A stretch of DNA of 64,000 bases, taken from positions 12,397,773-12,461,772 of the forward strand of contig NC_060893.1 of NCBI RefSeq assembly GCF_014805685.1, read 5' to 3'. Under the pieces are notes generated by a model, which was not told the DNA's origin, made no database searches, and saw only the letters and a program-made list of their open reading frames with translations. Source of the DNA: Silurus meridionalis (taxonomy: Eukaryota > Chordata > Actinopteri > Siluriformes > Siluridae). The stretch's first letter is position 1; each line of letters starts with the position of its first letter. Below are positions 53,468-64,000 of this stretch, in pieces. Position numbers and translations under genes: made by a program.

Positions 53468-55131
53468 TTTAATGCCAACAACAGTTAAAAAAACTAGCTT
53501 TGGTTTAGGGTGAAAAAAATAAGAGAAGACACGTTATTATAGATACCAGGAAGTCCCTTTAGAACCTCATGATCTTAACATATACAAAAAAGTGCAGAAT
53601 CTTCAGTAAGGTCATCATGGTGCAAGCACAGGTTGGACCTTCAGATCCTACTGAGCCTGCAGGTGAACAAGGAAGTTCAACTGCTATATCATTAATAGTG
53701 GTGAAATGTCTCCCAAACTAGAGCCTGAGTTTTTCACCTGTGTTGACATTCAATTTGGCCCACCTTTCCTTATACGAAAAGAAGGAATTGGCATTTACAC
53801 CAATCTTCATTTCTAATTCTGAACACTATTGTACCACAAACAGGATTTTATTTATTAAAATTTTTTTTTTTTGTACTAATAGTTTCATTGCACTAGAAAC
53901 TAATTTATTTGTACATTTTATGGAATCACGACATCATGACAAATTTTATTTTAATAAAATTTAATAAAACTGTTTTTATAATATAATAACAGTTTGGGAA
54001 AAAGCTACTTTTTCTTCCGTCCCATGGCCCTCAACCAAAAAAAATTGTTTTTACTTTAATGAGCATAGGCTTAAGAGTTGGGTAATCATTAGTACTAAAA
54101 AAAAATGTTTAAAGCTTGAAGGTCTAACAAACAATAGGACAGAGGACAAATAAATATTGTATTATTTGAACATGTTTAAATGTGGGTCTGAGCACTGGAT
54201 TTGTTACAGGTTTTTTCCACTGCCTGTCTGACCAAATACTACACTTTCCTCACAGCTCAGTTTCACGGCCTGCACATAATCAATGAACCAAGAGTATGCA
54301 TGCATGTGAGTCTGGGTGTTCATTCTGACCACTGTCTAGTGTTTTAGCATTCCAGTTCACTGTGGTTTTGAGAGTGGTTCGAGGTGGCACACCTCTCTGC
54401 CCTGACAAATGTATTAAGGGGAGCACTATAGCTTATAAAACTGATGCCTATATTTTGCCTCAAACCACATGAGTTTCAGCACTTAATCTTCACCAGGTTC
54501 TCTGACACAGCATTGCCAATAGTGTGGTGGCAGTATTGCTTTAAAAGCATCAAGCTTCTAAGAAACACCTCCTCACCCGTTACTTTATTTTATTTACACA
54601 GAAAATACCTAATAAGCCAAAAATTACAAAAAAGTGTCTTTTAAAGCATAACAGTCGGCCCTCAGGAAAAGGAACCCGAGAGACACGGTGCAATTGTTAA
54701 TAATCGTGTGTATAAAAGTGGTTTTAAAAAAAGCAAAGGAGCATAAATGATAGAGTTGATGACAGATTTATAAATGTGAATATTAGATATTTGTCTTTTA
54801 GTTTCAAATAAAACAATATGGTGCAGAAGCTTAATTCCTGAATTCTTAAAACCTGATTAACTGATTACACCCTCTTATGCATAATACATATGCAGCATGT
54901 ATAAAATTGCTAAGCAGGCCCAGTTGGCCTTAACTTTAGATCAAAGTTGGCAAAAGGGAAATAATCATAAATCATAAAGATTCATTATTGGTGCACAGAT
55001 TGTAGTTTTTGTAGAGTTTGTTTCACAAACACTAATAAGTAGGCTGTATGTTTACACTGTGTACATACAGCAATTAAAGTCAGTATCAATTAAATCAATA
55101 TTTACATGTTTATTTGAATCTTACATTTTGG

Positions 55132-55135
<4 letters not shown>

Positions 55136-55187
<52 letters not shown>
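55136..55187. repeat. (CA)n microsatellite
   Basis: About 25 CA units. Confidence 0.96.
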
Positions 55188-55188
<1 letters not shown>

Positions 55189-58100
55189 TTGTGGAACTTG
55201 TCCAGAAGTCATGTTGTATTTAATGGTCCTCAGCCCATAGTGGTGACATGACATAAATCTCAAGTTCACCTTTTTGTGCCGCTGTTTAAGTTGTTGGCTG
55301 GCTGCTCAGCTAACAGTGCTACTCAATATTCTCTTAAGGTTCGCTCTACTGTGGTGTGAAATAAGTGAAGACATTATTCTTGACAAACCCTAAAGCTTTA
55401 GGCTCCTCAAAGGATGTTATTCATAACTAATTACCATCAGGCCATTGGTGTCAGGCATGACTAAGATGGTAGCTTTTCACATGAGTTGAAAAGGTTTGTC
55501 CTGGCATGGAAAAAAACTATCCAGCAGCCTTTGCACAGTATATACGCCTGTTGACAGTCCAAACTGTACTTATAGGACACACACCTTGATGTCAACATCT
55601 TTCACTGGAGGAAAGTGAGACACCCCTTCCCGAACCCCGGCAGCCCACCTCCTTACAAATTATGTGCCAGGCAACTTCTCCATTTATTTGTCCAATTATT
55701 ATTTGAGCCATCGTGCTGTTTTGTTTGGCAGATATTGATAAAGGTCAGCTCATGTCAATACAGGGTTGCATTCAAAAGCAGTGTGAACTTTGTCAGATCA
55801 CTTTAACAGACCTTGAATAGGTGCAAGCCGATTCCTTTGCCCACCTACTGTGTTACCTTGCTGGTTTTCATTTTTGTAACTATTGCTTGTTATCGCTGGA
55901 ATTCAACATTGGAGATCCAATGTACAGAGCTTGGCACAAAGCGTTCATTCATGATGCCAAGCACAATTACCTTTACCAGCAGAACCGTCCTACTTTCCCA
56001 AGAAACAGTATCTGGCTTATTAAGACTGTACAGCAACAGTCACGTTAGCTGATTGATTCAACATGCCATGATTATAGGAACCATTATTCTTAAATACAGT
56101 TGCTAACATTATTTCTCAACTGTTGCTGACAAATCTTTAAAAAATCCTTCTATATAAATAACCACGTTATTTCAGAATTAGGTTCATTTAAATGTTGTTG
56201 GTACGAAGCATACAAACATTAGAATTTGATATTTGACTGCTGATATTTGAGAGAAAATTGTGAGTAGAAATTACAGAACTTATTCAGTCCTGAGCCAGAT
56301 GCTTTGTTCTATTAAACAGAGATGTGTAAAATATTATTAATAGAAGGGACATCACTAGTAATGTGACATAGTGATTTAAGGTCTTATCTTGTTGTATTAC
56401 TTTACTGAACCCTTCTCTGAATAGAAACTTAAACTGCTTTTTAAGAATGAGAAAGGTTTTTCAGTTTGTTGCTAAATTTAGCTTGGCCCTGTACATACGA
56501 CAGGTTCTTGAGCCATTTTCAACAAAGATGAGCCGTAGGATTTGCCAGGGCCCAGCGGGTGGCGAGTCCTGGTGGTCTGCTGTTCTCTTATGCACCAGCT
56601 TTAAAGTAAACACTGCAATTCTGCGGTCGCCAACGCCATGGCAGCCAGCAAAAGGCCTTACTGTGCGGTAGCACACACAGCTCCGGTGTGCCGTGTCCCA
56701 GACTTCTCCTTAGGCCCCCCTCAACAACAGAGGATGAGGTCGAGAACCTATAACACCTATGATGTATGATCGTCCAAAATCTGGATAATTTCCTCACCTA
56801 GACCCCTCCTCTTAAACTTAAGATATTATCATACATGTTCTAAGAAACCTCTTTTACATTAATTGTGGTGTGTAATTCCAATGAATTAATTATAGAGATG
56901 GGGCACTTCATTATGGTGTAAATATTTGTGTAGTTTATATATGGTTGGGTGGTAGGCTGCTAAATAAACCAGCCGTTTACTGGAAGAGTTTTCCCTCCAG
57001 ACGATTAGATAAAATCAAGACATGTTTGTGCATGAGATTCAATCGCTGGAGAATTTTTGACAGACCACATAGGATGCCACCTGCTTTTTTTTCTGAAACA
57101 AGTGAAAAATTGTCTATATTTTCTTTGACATTTCTACATGTTATGTCATAACCTACTGTTCATTCTTGGACTGAGAAACGTATAATGGCAAAGTTACATT
57201 TTCAGTATTGTACCACAGTCAACATTTTATTCAAAGCCTCTAATTCATTATATTTATTCACCTTGTTTAAGAACTGAGAACTTGTGGGACATAAACTGTG
57301 ACACTGCTGGTGCCTTTAAATTAAAATTTACAGTTTTCTCCAGACGTAATGCTACTTGAATTAAACGACTAATTTATGACCACTGGCTGCAGTGTTCTTG
57401 TTAGCGAGCTGCACCACAAATGTAACATTCCAATGGCAATTAAGAAACTCACTTGACTAACCCTAACCCATATTTTATGTAAAACAATAGTAAACTCATA
57501 TGAAACTAATTGATAATGTGTGTCTAGTAAATAGCAAAATAGTTATGAAATAGAAGTGAGATTCAAGAAGCAAAAAGGTGGTGGGAGGTTTGGGGAGGGT
57601 GGGCACAGCAGCCTTGTAGGTTTCCAAACTTCTTAGTGCTGCTAGCAGAAGGATTTACTGTAACTCTCAGACAAGCATTCACAGCTAGGGCTCTAAACGG
57701 TCTGTTGGCAAGGTGGCCATGTTGTCTCTGGCACAGAATCAAACCCACTGAACTGAGGTCCAAGAGTACCTACACAACACAAACCAGTGGGATGTTTGAA
57801 TGATAAATTACCGACGTTCAGTGGTAGAACAAAAAATACTGGCCTTGCTGGGGACATCAGTCTTAATAATTTCACTGCAAGATTGTACACTGGGTGGTTT
57901 GGTCCAATCCAGTGCAGGTGCTGTATCATAGTTTCTCCAAGTGCTGAGAGGGTCAAGTGCCAGTGGTCAGTGGGGTAACACAGGGAGTGTTAAATGACAC
58001 ATTTTATTCATTTACTTGTCTCAGTAAGCAGACCACAATGTTTTTCTCCTATATAAAAAGCATTTTCTTGGTAACAGAGTTAAATCACCTGTGGTTATAC

Positions 58101-60280
58101 TTGAAGCTCAATGGATTCACAGAAGCCAAACTCCTCTTTGCATGTTACGATGCCAAGAGCAAATCTTCATGTCACTTATTTGTGTGTTTATAGAACAGAA
58201 CAAGCTACAATTGGCCAAACAGCACCAGAATAGTGTTAATAAGAGGTGATAGTGAATAAACATGTTTGACACTTGTTAGACATTAAACTTGCTTAGAGGT
58301 GACAAAAGTGACATCCTCACTTAAAAAAAAAACATCTTTACCATTACTTCATAATTACTTACTTTCAGTGTGTTTTTTCATTGATGGGTGCTTTTCATAA
58401 TATACTGTTAAAATCCTCTTACCAGTTAAAATACATATACATTAATTTAGCTCTTTGTCCTAGCGACCTACTGAAGCTATACGTAAGTGACAATTGCATA
58501 AACCTGAGAAACAAATAAAAAAAAGGGTCAGCTATTCTGCTTAAATGTATGATATTAGGATATTGTTATATTTTGTCTTTCTGGAATATTTTCTATCTAG
58601 CGATGGCAATGTTTGATAGTTTTGTTGTGATATAGAATAGTAAAAGCTGACACAGATAGCAGGAATGTATTGGTACTACATTTCTGAATAGAAATATAAT
58701 GAAAAATCCATAAATGTAGACACACTTTTCATGAGAGATGCCATCATCAAATAACAAACGATATTTGACACAGAATTAAAGTGAATAATTTCTACAGATA
58801 GTCCTTCAATAATATTTAACAGGTTAATGTATATTAACACATTATATAAATAAGTAAATGAAGTGTTACTGAATTGTGTGTTTTTCAAAAACCACCTTAA
58901 CCATTAAATGGCTATGAGGTTTGCTTAGTAGGGCAGGAGACCTACCCACAGGCTGGGTTTTACTGAGGTTATGGTTGGGATCTCTTGGGACAGTGGTCAG
59001 CCAACACTGTTTGCTTTTTTCACCCAGTTCTGCACATCTATTGGGCAGGGAGGGTCTCTGTTCTCTCTGCTTAGTTAGTACACCTTTCTACCAGGTCTGG
59101 CTCTAAAATTCAATTTCTGTTTCAGTTCAACCTTTTCATGACATGATTACAGTTTAATTTCACAGTTGTAATTAGATCCATTGCAGTAATAATCATGAAC
59201 TACTGGTTAACTAGAGACCAAATAAACACTAATTGTTGAAAAGTCTAAATGCTATAACTTTATTGGAACAGGATTACGCTACTATGCCCTCTTCTGTCCA
59301 TTATTTAGTGTTCCCCTATCCCCCGCTCTGGGACCCTACAAGCCAACCTCTTTCCACTGAAGGTGTGTGCCTGTGAGTTTCTTAGAGTGTGTGTGGTGTC
59401 AGTCTGGTATACATTTGGCAGGCACACACATACACACACACAGTCAAAGTGGAGTACAGAGCACTCTCTCTCATTTTCCCTGCTCATTCTGTTGGACTTG
59501 TTTGGTGGACCATTGGAGAGCATCAGAGACGCCCACACCTTAGATTGAGTGCCATAAAGTGCCATTCAGCAGTGTGAGCAGCCAGCAGGTTCTTCACCAT
59601 GCATATGAAGGCAAAAATACTTCAGCTGAGATCGGTTTACTGATTGCTGGACGTTCTACATTTGGATATACCATTGTTCAGCCAAGAGCTAATGCAATCC
59701 AGGCATGGTTTAGTTGGAATGCAGCTACACATACAGGGTATAGCAAAATGGCCATGAGGTGCAGTACACATTGATCTACTCTGCTGGAGCACATGTAGGT
59801 ATGTTTTTCATGAAAATGTTTTTCATGCTACCTAATTAACTAAACCCATAATATCTAAAAACAATAATGCATTGCTTCCATTCTGTTTCTAGCATAGTAA
59901 TTTATGTACAATAGAACACTGAGACATTAGATAGTACAATCAATATATTAGTTTACACTGTGCTTGCATGTAATCTGAGAAAAGATTAAAAAGAACATGT
60001 ATCACATAGCATTTTCCCATTTTGTCATTAATACTTTATTCTTCATTACTAAAATTATTCCAAAGTAAAGCATTTATATTGATGTCATTTAGCAATTAGA
60101 TCTAGGTGATGATAGTGAATAATAAATACTTTTGAATTGAATTATAAGTATTTAAAATGCATCTTGAAAAAATATACACATTTTTATAAATATAATCTTA
60201 AATCAGTAACTGCACATTTTTATGTTTAAAACATATTTAGCTGTAGTCTGACTCTTTTCCAGATGAGTGTCTGAGAAGTT

Positions 60281-61449
60281 ATGTGGATGAGCACGATGCT
60301 AAGGCAGTGGAGTTTTGCTGTGCTCCTTCTAAGCATCCCTCTACCTGTCCAAGGGCAACCCATGCACGCTCTCAGCAACAGAATGTACGTGTTGATGCCC
60401 TGTAAACACACTGTTGATTGAAAATAAACATAATTGTTGAGAGAACTGACCACACCTAAGACAATATTTGTATTGAAATTTCTGTTTCCAAGTGAAACAT
60501 TAATTTGACATAAATTACTTAAACCAGGCCTTCTTAACTCCAGAACAGGGGCCAACTGCTCTGCACAGTCTGAATTCTTTTTCTCTTTTCAACTAAAGCT
60601 CTTAATGTGATCCCTGAAGGAAATGCTCTGGTCTGAAACCCTGGCAAATTTGCAGCACTAGAATGATTATCTTACATGGCAAAAGAGACAGAGCACTGCT
60701 TGTATGATTTAATATTACTGCATTTTATCTGTCTAATAGCAAGTTTCAGTATTAGAAAGTGAACCATTTGTAAGAAGCTAAGAAAATTGACCCAGTTAGG
60801 GTCCGAAAAATGTATTTTATCATAAAAAAAAAAAATTCAATCAGTAAGTAATAAGCACAGCATGCAGGGCCTTGGTAAAATTAGATTCTCAAGGCAGTGG
60901 GACCTCAAAACAAGAGCAGAGAACCCAAAAACAATCAGACTAAACCAAACTAACTAAAAACTAAGAAAAACTTTATGCACTTCATTAATATTTTGTTAGA
61001 AAATGGATACTGTATCTATGTCAACCAAATGTCTATAATAAGTATGATGTTTATATTTTAGGAGAAGGTCAGTAAGTCAAGCCCAACTTATGCATGACCG
61101 TGGGCGCTATCTGCAGGACAGGAAGAGACGAATCTGGCTGCAGGAGCTGTTTAAACAGGTACACACTGCCAATGTGTGGGACACCACGTCCAGCGGTGGA
61201 GCCAACCTCCAACATGTAACCTGGGGTGCCCAAGCTCCCAAAGCTGCCGGCAGCACCAAAGACTTTCTTTTGGACTTTCAGTTAAACAGCCCAGGCACGA
61301 TCGACACCCTGCCACAGGAGACCAACAAAGAACAGCCAGCTGCCACTAAAAGAAAGAAAAGAGTATGTTTGGGGAAGTGGAGAGAGAGCAATAAACGAAG
61401 AGGATGGTCATGCTCAGTACAAGCCCAAGTTGCATTAAGAGCTCACTAA
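60281..61449 (+). CDS. pthlh: Parathyroid hormone-like hormone (PTHrP)
   Basis: Two coding exons (60281-60384 and 61062-61449) join in phase to 163 residues. The first gives a signal peptide (MWMSTMLRQWSFAVLLLSIP) and the start of the propeptide; three in-frame ATGs occur (60281, 60287, 60296). The second begins at RRSVSQAQLMHDRGR: cleavage after the Arg-Met-Arg-Arg site would release a mature hormone starting SVSQAQLMHD. QDRKRR and VHTA match the receptor-binding 1-34 region. The later block PQETNKEQP..KRKK matches PTHrP rather than PTH. It is a secreted ligand of the PTH1 receptor with roles in calcium handling and cartilage. The central part is shorter and diverged. Fish have two PTHrP genes; this may be the more diverged one. 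Confidence 0.92.
60535..60665. repeat. Possible fragment of an interspersed fish repeat in the pthlh intron
   Basis: 'aactccagaacaggggccaa' and 'tgctctgcacag' resemble a small repeat common in fish. Weak evidence. Confidence 0.3.
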
Positions 61450-63087
61450 GCAGAAAAACTGGCAGTAAGTGAGGGGACAACTGTGAAACAAGAAGGAATG
61501 ATGCCTCCAATTACTCTCAAACTTTACATGGCCTCTTACGCTTTTTCCCATAGATTAGTGTTTCTCATCAGCATAAAACACAGTGACTCAAAAGTATAAT
61601 TGTACCATGCACTGTCAGAGTCACAGTTACATAAATGTACTATTTAGTTTTTAAGGAATGTTGTTCTTTGTACTGGAAATGCTTCTATTATATATAAACA
61701 AGTCTGTATTTTCATCAAATCATTTATACTCCAGGTCCCAGTGGATCCTGAGCCTATCCAGGAAATGCAAGGTGGAAAAGACTAATGAGATGCAGGTTCA
61801 TCATCTGGCACCATGCACACACACATTTACATAAAGGAGCAATATTCACTAACCTTTGGCATGTTTTTTGGAAGTGTGTGGAAATCAGAGAACCTGCATA
61901 CAGAAACATAGAGAATATGCAAAAATCTTCACAGACATATCTTAAGTTTAGAATCAAACCAGCTGCTGTGCCAATGTGCCATCTGCTACGAGTCCAAACT
62001 TGATGTCATATGAATTTTTTCATGTACCACACTAATCAGCCATATTAATTTTTATTTATTTGATAGAAATTGTGAATTTATTCTGTAAAGTTTTTACAGT
62101 GCTGCTCTTTTATACAAGTTTCAAACAATGCACTTTAGAAATCTGTGCTAGTCTCCTGTATTTTAGTATTCTTTTGATACTTATGATTTTTCTTTCATTC
62201 TATTGCTTTCCATTTTCAGCATCATCAATTAAACATATGAGCATAATGTAAATAAAAAAGAAATGTGATATTTGCTAAATAAAGTGTTCATGGCAAAGGA
62301 ATGCCCCCAAAAAATAATTAATTTCTTATCTATAACCCTTTTTATTTTCTTTATTATAGTTGCAGTAGTTGCAGAAGAAATATGTATTTTCCATTTAAGG
62401 TGTTTCATGTTTTGCCTTCAACCCAATATTGGTGTTATTGTGTAAATAAAGTGATAACAGTCATGCACTAAAATACATTTGAATGGAAGCAAATGATAAT
62501 GTGTCCTTATGTCAACATCCTAAATGGTTCAAACGTTGTAATAAAGAGCAGAGAGCTATAACCATATGTCACTGGAAATGGTATTGCTTCATCCAAATAA
62601 ATACATCCTAGCAGATAAATAGGTTATATGATGCAAGAAAAATTATTAATCAATTGAATGTAACCCATGGAATAAAAAAAACAATTTTCAAATTATGTCT
62701 AAACATTTGAAAAAAACAAGCATACAGTATGTATCATCTTAAAGGTTTATGGTGTTCTCTGATTTAATATGTATAAATCTGAAGTCAAATTTATATTCTC
62801 TAGTGAAAGCATTTGTGTGACTGGCTTGAATATGTAAAATTGCCCTTGTGGCATAAATCTGTTTCTGCCTCTTTAAATATGCCTAGATCAATTGTGAATT
62901 GTGTCTAATTGCCTATACTTCCTGATGGGCAGTCTCATCATTTACAACTGAGATCTGAGGATGATGCCACCAGTTTCACAGCACAACAGCATGTTTTAAT
63001 TTATTTTAATGGGGTGTTTTTAGCTTAGATATTCAATGGAAAAGGATATTTAGTTAAACACAGGCTTCTGTTTCAAGCTGAACAGCT
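61450..63087. other. pthlh 3' UTR and spacer
   Basis: AT-rich, with AATAAA candidates near 62277 and 62444 that could end the pthlh transcript. No coding region seen. Confidence 0.5.
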
Positions 63088-64000
63088 ATGGTGAGTAACT
63101 TGAATAAAGAATTTAAATAGTCATGTAAAGGACTTTATATACAAATACAAAAGTGGTCCCATCATGTATTTGTCAAAAAATAAATAAAAAATGTGAAATG
63201 TTATTTAAATACTTAAGCTATTGACTTGCAGGTTTTCAGTAATCGCTATGGAGTGATTTTCGCCTGTACCTGTGGTGTGATCCTGGGTGTGGGCTTCTGT
63301 GCTAACTTGCTAGTGTTCACTCTCTTCGCCAAACACAACACCCTGCGCAAGAATCGTCTGGACATGTTGATCCTCAGTATGGCTTTGGCTGACTTCCTCA
63401 CGCTGCTTCTTATCCCGTTCACTATGCACTCAGCTGTCAGTTTCTCTTGGCCTCTAAGTGACACATCTTGTAAGATTTACCAGTTCCTGCTGGCTTTCTC
63501 TCTGGCTGCCAGCACTTACTCACTATGTGCTGTCTCAATGGCTCGAGCCATGATCATCACCAACCCTTACCACCCACCCACTACAGACCTTGTTGTGCTG
63601 ATGCTCATTTTGGCTTGGGCCCTGAGCTTCTTTATCAGCTTGCCATTGCGTATTTTTGCCACTAAAGAGCACCTTGGACCAGGGCTCACCAACTTTACCT
63701 TCTGCCTGCCCACCATCCAAGAGCATCACTATCAAGTCATACTTAGCCAGTTTGTTTTGTATTACTTTATACCAATGCTGGTTATTGCTGTCAATTATGT
63801 GCGCTTGGCTCGGTTTCTCCACAGCAGCCCAGTGATGTCTATGACCAGTGCACGAAACACACGCCGAGCCTCACTCATGGTGTTCCTGGCAGCTGGGACA
63901 TTCTCTGTGTGCTGGCTGCCTGGGTATGTCCTTGAGCTGTGTGTGTATTTGGGTCTCTACAGTCATGGCCAAGTTTGGGAGATGTTCTATTTTACCTGTA
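63088..64000 (+). CDS. Class A (rhodopsin-like) G-protein-coupled receptor, 3'-truncated by the window
   Basis: An open frame from 63232 to the window end (256 codons) encodes helices 1 to 6 of a class A GPCR. Visible are N1.50 (GFCANLLV), SMALADF in helix 2, the disulfide cysteines (TSCKIYQF and FTFCLP), W in helix 4, P in helix 5 and CWLPGY in helix 6. The DRY motif is replaced by ARA (VSMARAM). An acceptor (TTGCAG) precedes 63232; ATG|GTGAGT at 63088-63096 would supply the start as a one-codon exon in correct phase, giving MVFSNRYG. The receptor resembles peptide receptors in general; I cannot name the family. Confidence 0.8.

Larger units (their letters stand above)
53187..60280. other. 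Gene-poor stretch between tmpo and pthlh
   Basis: Seven kilobases without a recognised coding region. Present are a (TA)n tract at 53410-53462, a (CA)n tract at 55136-55187 and AT-rich unassigned DNA. Frames at 55813-56052, 56461-56676 and 59305-59774 are short and match nothing. Regulatory elements or upstream exons of pthlh may lie here. Confidence 0.5.

Noticed and set aside
56461..56797. Overlapping minus-strand frames with a slightly higher G+C content
   Set aside because: Looks gene-like at first sight, but no motif, no splice partner and no match that I recognise.
61359..61370. Possible splice donor (AGAGTATGT) inside pthlh exon 2
   Set aside because: Reading on gives GKWRESNKRR, which still resembles the basic C-terminal part of PTHrP, so the exon probably continues.

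Overview
This is a vertebrate nuclear genome window, almost certainly from a ray-finned (teleost) fish. The genes are intron-bearing and encode vertebrate proteins that can be reconstructed exon by exon to family length (SLC35B4 331 aa, GOLT1B 138 aa, LDHB 334 aa). The sequence between them is AT-rich, full of di-, tri- and tetranucleotide microsatellites, and carries repeats typical of fish: RTE-type LINEs, Tc1/mariner elements, hAT-like elements and small inverted-repeat elements. Species cannot be fixed by eye; an otophysan such as a catfish is only a guess.

Layout. 1-2997 is a decayed RTE-like LINE on the minus strand. 2998-9072 has no convincing gene. 9073-10392 (+) is the one-exon orphan receptor gpr22. 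13515-22007 (-) is a MIC19/MIC25-family gene (chchd3 by synteny) with an unusually large Pro/Ser/Thr-rich exon; a second LINE copy sits in its first intron. 23725-28473 (-) is slc35b4, a nucleotide-sugar transporter, head-to-head with golt1b (29102-31726, +), a Golgi transport factor. golt1b is tail-to-tail with ldhb (32644-37388, -), whose intron 4 holds a young Tc1 element. 37504-41800 is transposon-rich, with a nested insertion and a long foldback palindrome. 41822-46207 (-) is slc25a3, the mitochondrial phosphate/copper carrier, with both alternative exons present. 48475-52477 (-) is tmpo (LAP2), with a hAT-like insertion in an intron. 53187-60280 is a gene-poor stretch of about 7 kb. 60281-61449 (+) is pthlh (PTHrP). 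63088-64000 (+) is the start of a class A receptor running off the window.

The genes are not an operon or pathway. Their order mixes neighbours that in human lie on 7q (GPR22, CHCHD3, SLC35B4), 12p (GOLT1B, LDHB, PTHLH) and 12q (TMPO, SLC25A3). Several pairs keep their human neighbourhood (CHCHD3/SLC35B4, GOLT1B/LDHB, TMPO/SLC25A3 in the same order and orientation). Three genes serve mitochondria or energy metabolism (chchd3, slc25a3, ldhb), two the ER/Golgi (slc35b4, golt1b), one the nuclear envelope (tmpo), and three signalling (gpr22, pthlh, terminal GPCR).

No wholly new multi-gene system is visible. The most notable features are the ~350-residue P/S/T exon in chchd3, a microsatellite serving as the polypyrimidine tract of its last visible exon, the slc25a3 exon pair whose lengths force mutually exclusive splicing, a large foldback nested in a mariner relic, and a terminal GPCR lacking the DRY motif and apparently starting in a one-codon exon.
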